From the NCBI GenBank assembly GCA_910586485.1, contig CAJUIA010000002.1, forward strand, positions 122,076 to 186,075: a stretch of 64,000 bases of DNA. The letters are read 5' to 3'. The notes below the pieces were generated by a model. That model had not been told where the DNA came from. It ran no database searches and saw only the letters and a program-made list of their open reading frames with translations. The stretch comes from an uncultured Acetatifactor sp. GTDB taxonomy: Bacteria; Bacillota; Clostridia; Lachnospirales; Lachnospiraceae. Shown here piece by piece: positions 17,302-24,197 of this stretch. Position 1 is the stretch's first letter. Each line of letters starts with the position of its first letter. The position numbers were made by a program, and so were the translations under genes.

Positions 17302-17964
17302 ATGAAAAGGCATTTGCTGTGGGTTTTGCCCTTGTGCGTATTTTTGGCGGCAATGGCATTTGGCATGATAAAAAGGCAGACTTACAAGGATATATTTGAA
17401 CAGAAAAATTACCTGGACCAGCTTACAGTAGCCGAGCTGCCGGAGGACTTTGTAGAAAGGCAATGTGCTATTCTGAGTGAAAGATTGCCTCAGGTCCCGG
17501 TTATTTTGCGGGTGGAAGTAGAAGGTGAAATCGAGCATCTGTTTCATGTGGACAGGCAGAAGATTATCATTCGGGAGGTATATGCAGGAGAAGGGCTGGC
17601 AGCAGGGGAAGAATATTATCTTTTTGCCAGAGCCTGGAGCGTGGCACTAAATGAGCAAATTAACTCACTGGAAAGAGGCTTTGTAAATATTTTAAAAGTT
17701 GGTGAAGAATATCTGATTTTTGCAACGGAGGTGCTTCAGGATTTGAACGGAGATCTTTCGGCAATCAAGTTATATGATGAATATCTCATCAGCCCGGTGT
17801 TTTGTTATGAAGAATGTGAAAATGTAATATCGCCTTTATTAGGAGAAACTTTAGGTGTTCCGTATAAAGATGTAAAGAATAATGAGTTCTTTGCAGCATC
17901 AGAGAAAGGAATGAAAATGCTAAAGGAATTTAAAGGAAAAATGCTGTCGCTGTATCCCAGGTAA
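17302..17964 (+). CDS. Third copy of protein E: single-pass exported protein
   Basis: The start at 17302 follows GGGGAGGA. The 220-residue product has one N-terminal hydrophobic segment and a long outer domain. It is close to the E protein at 20962-21630 at both protein and DNA level: MKRHLLWVLPLC / MKKHLLWVLPLC, the shared GEIEHLFHV and QKIIIREVYAGEGLAAGEEY, and the same ending KGK-x-LSLYPR. This indicates a recent duplication. Here it stands alone behind ABC relics, without its own B, C or D genes. It could work with either complete cassette. Confidence 0.8.
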   Translation: MKRHLLWVLPLCVFLAAMAFGMIKRQTYKDIFEQKNYLDQLTVAELPEDFVERQCAILSERLPQVPVILRVEVEGEIEHLFHVDRQKIIIREVYAGEGLAAGEEYYLFARAWSVALNEQINSLERGFVNILKVGEEYLIFATEVLQDLNGDLSAIKLYDEYLISPVFCYEECENVISPLLGETLGVPYKDVKNNEFFAASEKGMKMLKEFKGKMLSLYPR

Positions 17965-18120
17965 AACCATCGGGCTATGGTTAGATACTCTATAGAATTT
18001 CTGATAGAAAAGTTTCTGAAACTGATCGCTGTATTATAGATTACTGGAAATCCGTAGTTTAAGTAAAATTTAAATCAATAAAAATGCGATGCAGAGAGGT
18101 ACTCTTTACAAATACAGTAC

Positions 18121-18148
18121 TTGACAATCGTCTGTCAAGATATATAAT
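18121..18148 (+). promoter_or_regulatory. Promoter with dyad upstream of cassette 2
   Basis: TTGACA (18121-18126), a 16-bp spacer and TATAAT (18143-18148). TTGACA and TGTCAA (18133-18138) form an inverted repeat over the -35 region. Its sequence differs from the dyad at cassette 1, so the two copies may answer to different regulators. Confidence 0.75.
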
Positions 18149-18193
18149 AGAATAAAAGATCAGAATAAATCTTAAAATGAGAGAAGAAAGACT

Positions 18194-18598
18194 ATGAGGA
18201 AAAAAGTAACAACTATTGTGGTGGCTATGGCAATGATGCTTATAATGTCTATTTCTGCATATGCGGCGGAGGGCGTACTGATCTCAATACCGGCCAATCA
18301 AGTATGGACTTCAGGTATAGCTCTTACGCGAGTGGGTACTTTTAATTACGTTACTGTCAGTCTTGACTCAGTGTATCCATTGGAGGGGAAGGATGATTTT
18401 CATAGAATACAGGCCCGTTTAACCAATAGCATAGGACATGTAGTATCAGAATCCGGTTCGGTATTGTTAACAGAAGGAGCCGGAAGTGTGCAAATTGATT
18501 TCAAACCGGGGTTTGGAAATACGAACCCCGTATATCTTCAATTTAGGGGAAATTCAAATGAAGCCGCAAAGGCAGTTGTAAACTACGATGCGCATTGA
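18194..18598 (+). CDS. Cassette 2 protein A: small secreted beta-rich protein
   Basis: The product has 134 residues, with a signal peptide (RKKVTTIVVAMAMMLIMSIS, probable cleavage after AYA) and a mature domain of about 110 residues lacking Cys. It is homologous to the A protein at 11083-11496, with moderate identity in the core (YVTVSL, IQARL, VYLQFRGNSNE). It has its own near-consensus promoter and a 55-bp gap before the permease gene. The function is unknown. Confidence 0.82.
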   Translation: MRKKVTTIVVAMAMMLIMSISAYAAEGVLISIPANQVWTSGIALTRVGTFNYVTVSLDSVYPLEGKDDFHRIQARLTNSIGHVVSESGSVLLTEGAGSVQIDFKPGFGNTNPVYLQFRGNSNEAAKAVVNYDAH

Positions 18599-18653
18599 AA
18601 AGATTTTGACGGCGGATTTGTGTTTGTAAAAGGAAGCGTAAAGGAGAGTACTG

Positions 18654-19502
18654 GTGATCATAAAGGCCACAATGGCACAGACAAAACTGATTTTGAAAAG
18701 GAAGGAAGCCATCGGCGTATTTTATGTTCTTTTTATGATGGTGCTTGCAAATTTCATCGGAAATGTATTGGAGTTTCAAGGGTCGTATGTTTCCGAAATG
18801 TATCATCCAATGAGGCTTTTGCTGATTAGTTATGATATGGTTAACTGGAATGCGGACGGTATACTGCTGCTAATTCAGGTATATCCTCTTTTGGTGCCAT
18901 GCGTGGCAGGCTTTTCTCTGGCCGGAGAGTACAGGCGTGGGACACAGGTATTTATGGTTTCTCGGCTGGGAAATCGTTCCTATTATGTAAGCAAATATCT
19001 GTCCGTGTTTTTAGCTACCATGATTATTTTTACGTTGCCCTTTTTACTGGAGATTCTTTTAAACTGTGTATCTTTTCCTCTTTCGGCTACGGGGAATCTG
19101 GCAAATTGGTCTTATTACAGCTCTGAATACAGGGATGCAGTGGAGCATTATTTTATGAAAGGGCTTTTTCTGCATTCCCCGTATTTATATGCCATAGCAG
19201 GGACGCTTCTTTTCGGAGCGGTGTCCGGGCTGTTTGGGGTCTTTACAGCGGCGGTTTCCTCACTGATCCGGGTAAAATACACGGTATTTCTCTTTCTCCC
19301 GGTCTTTGTGAGCTTAAATCTGTCTTCGATTGTAGGGAGTAAGCTTCCACGGGAGGCTCCCAGCATTTTGTGGTATGATTATTTTCTGCTTTTTAATGAT
19401 CAAGAGAAAAGCCCGGTGATCCTGGCGGCAGGTCTGCTTGTACTGATATTGTTTTCGGTGGCGGCTGCCTGTATAAGCGGAAAGAAGGATTGTCTGTCAT
19501 GA
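18654..19502 (+). CDS. Cassette 2 protein B: ABC-2-like permease subunit
   Basis: GTG start at 18654, with AAGGAG seven bases upstream. The product has 282 residues with about six membrane segments; the central motif SRLGNRSYYVSKYLSVFLAT is shared with B1 (11568-12437). The gene ends in ATGA overlapping the next start, so B2, C2, D2 and E2 are tightly coupled. By analogy it forms the transmembrane path with C2. Confidence 0.8.
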   Translation: MIIKATMAQTKLILKRKEAIGVFYVLFMMVLANFIGNVLEFQGSYVSEMYHPMRLLLISYDMVNWNADGILLLIQVYPLLVPCVAGFSLAGEYRRGTQVFMVSRLGNRSYYVSKYLSVFLATMIIFTLPFLLEILLNCVSFPLSATGNLANWSYYSSEYRDAVEHYFMKGLFLHSPYLYAIAGTLLFGAVSGLFGVFTAAVSSLIRVKYTVFLFLPVFVSLNLSSIVGSKLPREAPSILWYDYFLLFNDQEKSPVILAAGLLVLILFSVAAACISGKKDCLS

Positions 19503-20320
19503 GGTATGGAAGGCTGATTTTAGCGGCTGCTGCAGGGGGCGTTTATCTGTCTTTGATGTATATCAATCCCTATGGCGGCGTGATTTCCCTTTCGGAAATG
19601 ACGTTGCAGCTTAGCGGCTCCAGAGGAACTTTTGTATTGGGATTTTCGACTTCGGAGCTGATGTCCTTCAGTATGCGCCTGCTTCCTGCGTTTTTATTTG
19701 AGCTGTATGCCGGCATCCGTTTATATCGGCATTTCTGCACGGCAAGCATATATGTTTTCTCGCGCTATCCTCGCAGGGTAAAATGGTATTTACAGGAGGC
19801 GGGGCGTTTGGCAGGGGAAGTCTGTTTATTTCAGCTGTTTTTGCTTTTGTCAGCACTTTTGGTAACGGTTATCCGCTGGGAATTACAGGTGGATCAGGCG
19901 GGAATTGCACTTTTGCTTTACCATTTTCTGATTCAGTCCCTGTGGATTTATATTATGGCGCTGGCAGTGAATTTGTGTGCAGTTTACATAGGAAGCAGCG
20001 CCGCTTACGGAATTGTAATCTGTGCACAGATGGTTTGTATTGTGCTGTTTTATCTGGCGGATCTGACAGCGAGAAATTCGGAAGGACTGTCCGTAAGCCG
20101 ATTCCTGATCTGGAATCCCTTGGCGCACCTTGTGCTTGGATGGCACGGAAGCGGGATAAAGGCAGTGAACGGGGTGCTTGAACCGCAGTGGATGGGAGCG
20201 GACCTGAATCACTCCCTGCTTCTGTTTGCCATACTGGCAATCATTCTTACGGCGGTGGGAGCGTGCATTGTAAAGAATCATGAGCTGTTGGTCTCGGATT
20301 CGGAAAGGTCGGTGGCATAG
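19499..20320 (+). CDS. Cassette 2 protein C: second ABC-2-like permease subunit
   Basis: ATG at 19499 overlaps the B2 stop (ATGA) and has GAAGGA upstream. The 273-residue product has about six hydrophobic segments. It corresponds to C1 (12448-13194) in position and in the YVFSRYPRRVKWYLQEAGR loop. No catalytic motifs are present. Expected role: permease half of a three-part ABC-2 transporter. Confidence 0.8.
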   Translation: MRYGRLILAAAAGGVYLSLMYINPYGGVISLSEMTLQLSGSRGTFVLGFSTSELMSFSMRLLPAFLFELYAGIRLYRHFCTASIYVFSRYPRRVKWYLQEAGRLAGEVCLFQLFLLLSALLVTVIRWELQVDQAGIALLLYHFLIQSLWIYIMALAVNLCAVYIGSSAAYGIVICAQMVCIVLFYLADLTARNSEGLSVSRFLIWNPLAHLVLGWHGSGIKAVNGVLEPQWMGADLNHSLLLFAILAIILTAVGACIVKNHELLVSDSERSVA

Positions 20321-20965
20321 ATGGAGCTGATCGCGGATCGTATTCAAAAGCAGATAAAGGGAAAGATTATTCTTTCGGATGTGAATCTGCGCTTGAAGGG
20401 CGGAAAGGTATATGGCTTTGCAGGAAGGAACGGATCCGGAAAGACCATGCTGTTTCGAGCATTGTCAGGATTAATGAGAATAGATTCCGGCAGTATTGCA
20501 CTGGACGGGAAAATACTACATAAGGATTTTTCCGTGCTGCCAGATTTAGGAATTCTGCTGGAAAATGCAGGGCTGTACCCTGATCTCACAGGGGTTGGTA
20601 ATCTTCTTTATCTTGCAAATCTGACAAAACGAATTGGGCGGGAAGAGGTGACAGAGGCCATTTCACGTGTGGGCCTGGATCCTGCGGATAAAAGAGTATA
20701 TAAAAAGTATTCTCTGGGAATGAAGCAGCGTCTTGCAATCGCTCAGGCCATCATGGAAAAACCGGATGTGATCATGCTGGATGAGCCCACGAATTCCCTG
20801 GACGAAGCAGGAGTGGAGGAAATCAGAAAGGTAATTCTGGAAGAAAAGAAAAGGGGTGCGTTGATCCTGGTGGCAAGTCATAACAGGGAGGATATTCGGA
20901 TTCTGGCTGACGAGCTGTATCGGGTGGAGGAAGGCCGGGTGGAAAAACAGGGAGAGGATTTATGA
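20321..20965 (+). CDS. Cassette 2 protein D: ABC transporter ATPase
   Basis: The ATPase has 214 residues with Walker A GRNGSGKT, signature YSLGMKQR, Walker B VIMLDEPTNSLD and H-loop VASHNRED. It is very similar to D1 (13258-13890), including the unusual replacement of a clear Q-loop by LGILLENAGLYPDLTG. The ATG immediately follows the C2 stop codon, and the 3' end overlaps the E2 start by four bases. It powers the B2/C2 channel by inference. Confidence 0.94.
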   Translation: MELIADRIQKQIKGKIILSDVNLRLKGGKVYGFAGRNGSGKTMLFRALSGLMRIDSGSIALDGKILHKDFSVLPDLGILLENAGLYPDLTGVGNLLYLANLTKRIGREEVTEAISRVGLDPADKRVYKKYSLGMKQRLAIAQAIMEKPDVIMLDEPTNSLDEAGVEEIRKVILEEKKRGALILVASHNREDIRILADELYRVEEGRVEKQGEDL

Positions 20966-21630
20966 AAAAGCATTTGCTGTGGGTTTTGCCGCTGTGTTTA
21001 TTATGTGGGGCAATGATATTCGGCATTGTGAAAAGGGAGACTTATATTGATGTACTAAAACAGGAAAACTATCTGGATCAGCTGTTGGTGGCGGAGATAC
21101 ATGAACAGTTTGCCGAGGCGCAATGCAGTAATATGCTGCAGAATCTGCCGCAGGTTCCGATTATTTTACGGGTGGAGGCGGTCGGTGAAATCGAGCATCT
21201 GTTTCATGTGAGCAGGCAGAAGATTATCATCCGGGAGGTATATGCGGGAGAAGGGCTGGCAGCAGGGGAAGAATATTACCTTTTTGCCAGAGCCTGGCGT
21301 TTGTCATTGGACGGATATTATAATGCAATCAATACAGGATATGTAAATATGCTGCAGGCCGGCACGGAATATCTGGTATTCGTGGAGGACGTATTGGAGG
21401 ACTTAAAGGGGGATCTTCCTGCGCTTAAGGTGTATGATGATGGCAGGGTTTCCACAGTGCCGGTGTTTTGTTATGAAGATCGCCAAAGTGTGGTTATCCC
21501 TTTGTCAGAGGATCCCACATATGTACCTTATAAAGATGTAAAGGATAATGAATTTTTCACCACCTCAGAGAAGGGGCTGGAAATGCTGGAAGCATTAAAA
21601 GGGAAAATACTGTCGCTGTATCCCAGGTAA
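20962..21630 (+). CDS. Cassette 2 protein E: single-pass exported protein
   Basis: The product has 222 residues, with an N-terminal hydrophobic segment (HLLWVLPLCLLCGAMIFGIV) and an outer domain of about 195 residues. The ATGA overlap with D2 shows translational coupling, so E is an integral part of the transporter unit and not a passer-by. It is nearly a duplicate of the E protein at 17302 and a distant relative of the one at 13943. The family is unrecognised. It may be a membrane-anchored immunity-like or substrate-binding subunit (inference). Confidence 0.8.
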   Translation: MKKHLLWVLPLCLLCGAMIFGIVKRETYIDVLKQENYLDQLLVAEIHEQFAEAQCSNMLQNLPQVPIILRVEAVGEIEHLFHVSRQKIIIREVYAGEGLAAGEEYYLFARAWRLSLDGYYNAINTGYVNMLQAGTEYLVFVEDVLEDLKGDLPALKVYDDGRVSTVPVFCYEDRQSVVIPLSEDPTYVPYKDVKDNEFFTTSEKGLEMLEALKGKILSLYPR

Positions 21631-21671
21631 CACACCAGGTAACGGATGGTTTTCAGGATTTTGCCCAGAGC

Positions 21672-21700
21672 TTGAAGACTTTACTGATTTTGCATATAAT
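21672..21700 (+). promoter_or_regulatory. Promoter of the toxin-antitoxin remnant
   Basis: TTGAAG (21672-21677), 17-bp spacer and TATAAT (21695-21700), 32 bp before the antitoxin-like start. Confidence 0.6.
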
Positions 21701-21731
21701 ATAGGGATCAACATGAAAGAAGGTATGGTAT

Positions 21732-21947
21732 ATGAGTGATAGAGAAAGAGCAGTACAGCTTTTAAATGTGGTTCCTGATGATAAAATGGCTTATGTTATT
21801 GGCTTTATACAAGGGTTGACCATAGTAGAAGGCATGGAAATTCCAAATCACGAAACCATTGAAGCTATAGAAGAATTAAAAAATGGCGGTGGTGAAGTGT
21901 ATGAAGGCTCTGCACATGGCTTTGTACAAATGATGCTTGAGGATTAA
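21732..21947 (+). CDS. Antitoxin-like small acidic protein
   Basis: This is a 71-residue acidic protein starting with helical ERAVQLLNVVPDDKMAYVIGF. The second part, IPNHETIEAIEELKNGGGEV..., resembles the toxin-binding tails of antitoxins paired with YafQ/RelE toxins (PN-x-ETxxA plus GGG and an aromatic). The gene is followed three bases later by a YafQ-like frame, which supports the assignment. Since the toxin appears broken, this antitoxin may be a relic or may still buffer other toxins. Confidence 0.6.
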   Translation: MSDRERAVQLLNVVPDDKMAYVIGFIQGLTIVEGMEIPNHETIEAIEELKNGGGEVYEGSAHGFVQMMLED

Positions 21948-21950
21948 TAG

Positions 21951-22121
21951 ATGCAAAAAATTAAATTTTCCGGAAAAATGAAGAAAGACTTAAAAACTTG
22001 CCTAAAAAGAGGATTCAATTTATGCCATATATCTCCGGACTGGTTATTGATATATCGGCAAAATGGAGAATATTTAGAATTATATAGGACGGGAACGCAT
22101 TCAGATTTATTTGACGAATAA
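21951..22121 (+). pseudogene. Internally deleted YafQ/RelE-type toxin
   Basis: The frame encodes 56 residues: the normal N-terminus (KIKFSGKMKKDLKTCLKRGF) is joined directly to the C-terminal core (CHISPDWLLIY ... LYRTGTHSDLF). YafQ-family toxins are about 90 residues. The missing part of roughly 35 residues holds the helix and the HPL-x-G region with the first conserved His. The later His, Asp, His and Phe of the active site are still present. The deletion is in frame, so a short protein could be made but is unlikely to be an active mRNA interferase. Confidence 0.7.
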
Positions 22122-22167
22122 TGGCAGTCTGGTTGACTTTTGTCCGGGAATGAGATACATTTTCCAT

Positions 22168-23634
22168 ATGGGAAAGCAGCAGACGGAAGAAAAAGTATTT
22201 TCCTTTATGGAAAAGCATAAAATGATACAGGCCGGGGATCAGGTGATTCTTGGGGTTTCAGGAGGGGCAGACTCTGTTTGCCTCTTATTTCTGTTACTGG
22301 AATATCAAAAAAGGGCGGCCTTTGAGATGCTGGCAGTTCATGTTGACCACGGCATCCGGGGGGAAGCGGCCCTGGAAGACGCTGCTTATGTGGAGGAATT
22401 GTGCCGGCAGCAGGGGGTGGCCTTCCGGCTGGAGAGGGCAGATGTAAAGGGATTTTCGAAGGCGGAGAAATGCTCGGAGGAAGACGCAGGGCGGCGCCTG
22501 CGTTACGAAGCCTTTGAAAGGGCGGCCCTGGAGTTTGGCGGAACAAAGATTGCGGTGGCCCATAACGCGGAGGACCGGGCGGAGACCATGCTGCTGCATC
22601 TGTTCCGAGGCAGCGGCCTTAAGGGTATGCGGGGCATAGAGCCGGTGCGGGAGGAAATCCTGCGAGATGAGACAATTCCAGACAGCAGGATAAATGCAGT
22701 CCGCAGGGCGAACATAGTCCGCCCTGTTCTCTGCCTGGAACGCAGAGAGATCGAGGAATACCTGCGGGATCGGGGAATCACCTGGCGCACAGACGGCACC
22801 AACGAAGAGGACGAATATACCAGAAACCGAATCCGCCATCATCTTCTGCCCTGGGCGGAGCGGGAGGTTTCCGGCAGGGTGGTGGAGCATATGTGCAGGA
22901 CGGCGGATATTTTATCCGAAACGGAAGGCTATCTTGCGCAGCAGACGGAAGATGCTTTGGAGGATTGTACGGTCAGGCATATTACCGGTGACATTACCAG
23001 CTGCACCGGCATGACAGGAAGTGTGGAAATTGACGTTGCAAGATTTCTTGCATATCATCCTGCCATTCGAAAAAGCATGATTTTAGGGCTTGCCGAGGAA
23101 CTGTCGCCTACGGGGAAGGATATTTCCGCGGTGCATGTGGAGGCCGTTCTCAGCTTATTTGAAACAGAGGGAAACCGCAGGATTGACCTGCCCTTTGGTA
23201 TCCGCTTTGTCAGGCAGTACGGAAAGGTAGCTGCAGAGCCGGCATCCTGTTCGGAAGTACAGGAGCCGGGAGAGCTGCCGGAGCCGGAGTTTAGCAGGTT
23301 TTTGCTAAGCGGGGGAGAAGAAGTTCCTCGAAATCAGTATACGAAATGGTTTGATTGTGATAAAATTAAAGAGCCACTTGTTTTGCGATTCAGACAAAGG
23401 GGAGATTATCTTACCCTGTCGGACGGCGCCGGGAACATGATTCACAAGTCCTTAAAGGATTACATGATCGGAGAAAAAATACCCCGCGGGCTGCGGGACA
23501 GGATTCCCGTGCTGGCAGAGGGCAGCCATATATTGTGGCTGGCCGGATACCGAATCAGCGAATATTATAAGGTGGACAGGAATACAAAACATGTTTTACA
23601 GGTAAAATTAAAAGGGAACCTGCCTGGACAGTGA
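22168..23634 (+). CDS. tilS: tRNA(Ile)-lysidine synthase
   Basis: About 488 residues from the ATG at 22168; the open frame extends further upstream to 22111 and no strong RBS is visible, so the start is uncertain. The PP-loop SGGADS (VILGVSGGADSVCLL) binds ATP, and HNAEDRAETMLLHLFRGSGLKG and the TNEEDEYTRNRIRHHLLP block are diagnostic. The enzyme converts C34 of the minor tRNA-Ile to lysidine and is essential. In other Firmicutes tilS follows spoIIE closely; here 11 kb of accessory DNA separates them. Confidence 0.93.
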   Translation: MGKQQTEEKVFSFMEKHKMIQAGDQVILGVSGGADSVCLLFLLLEYQKRAAFEMLAVHVDHGIRGEAALEDAAYVEELCRQQGVAFRLERADVKGFSKAEKCSEEDAGRRLRYEAFERAALEFGGTKIAVAHNAEDRAETMLLHLFRGSGLKGMRGIEPVREEILRDETIPDSRINAVRRANIVRPVLCLERREIEEYLRDRGITWRTDGTNEEDEYTRNRIRHHLLPWAEREVSGRVVEHMCRTADILSETEGYLAQQTEDALEDCTVRHITGDITSCTGMTGSVEIDVARFLAYHPAIRKSMILGLAEELSPTGKDISAVHVEAVLSLFETEGNRRIDLPFGIRFVRQYGKVAAEPASCSEVQEPGELPEPEFSRFLLSGGEEVPRNQYTKWFDCDKIKEPLVLRFRQRGDYLTLSDGAGNMIHKSLKDYMIGEKIPRGLRDRIPVLAEGSHILWLAGYRISEYYKVDRNTKHVLQVKLKGNLPGQ

Positions 23635-23664
23635 CCTTTGCCCGGCAGGTGAAACGGAGGAAAA

Positions 23665-24186
23665 ATGCAGGAGCGAGTCAGGGTACTTTTATCGGAGGAA
23701 GAGGTAGATACGAGAATCCGCGAGATCGGAGAGCAGATCAGCAGAGATTATGCGGGAAAGAGCATCCATTTGGTATGTGTATTAAAAGGCGGGAGCTTCT
23801 TTATGTGCGAGCTGGCAAAGAGGATCAGCGTTCCGGTTTCTCTTGATTTTATGTCGGTATCCAGCTATGGAAGTGATACCAAGTCCAGTGGTGTGGTTAA
23901 AATTGTGAAGGATCTGGATGAGCCTCTGCAGGGCAAGGACGTGCTGGTGGTAGAGGACATTGTGGACAGCGGCAGGACGTTGAGTTATTTGATGGAGATG
24001 CTGCAGGACAGAGGACCTGCTTCTTTGCGTTTATGTACCTTGCTGGACAAACCTGACAGGCGTGTGATAGATGTAAAGGTGGATTACACAGGATTTCAAA
24101 TTCCGGACGAGTTTGTGGTTGGGTATGGCTTGGACTATGATCAGATGTACCGTAACCTGCCATATATCGGCGTAGTGGAAAAATAG
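23665..24186 (+). CDS. hpt: Hypoxanthine phosphoribosyltransferase
   Basis: The enzyme has 173 residues, with the PRPP-binding motif VLVVEDIVDSGRTL (about residues 92-105) and the N-terminal flexible loop with SSYGSDTKSSG. It salvages hypoxanthine, and often guanine, to IMP or GMP. The order tilS-hpt-ftsH is strongly conserved in Firmicutes, and the short gaps (30 and 11 bp) indicate an operon. The RBS is CGGAGG. Confidence 0.96.
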   Translation: MQERVRVLLSEEEVDTRIREIGEQISRDYAGKSIHLVCVLKGGSFFMCELAKRISVPVSLDFMSVSSYGSDTKSSGVVKIVKDLDEPLQGKDVLVVEDIVDSGRTLSYLMEMLQDRGPASLRLCTLLDKPDRRVIDVKVDYTGFQIPDEFVVGYGLDYDQMYRNLPYIGVVEK

Positions 24187-24197
24187 GAGGCTTTGAC

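Noticed and set aside
11083..21630. Lantibiotic or bacteriocin biosynthesis cluster
   Set aside because: ABC-2 subunits resemble immunity transporters, but there is no modification enzyme, no leader peptidase and no short precursor with a double-Gly motif; protein A has an ordinary signal peptide.
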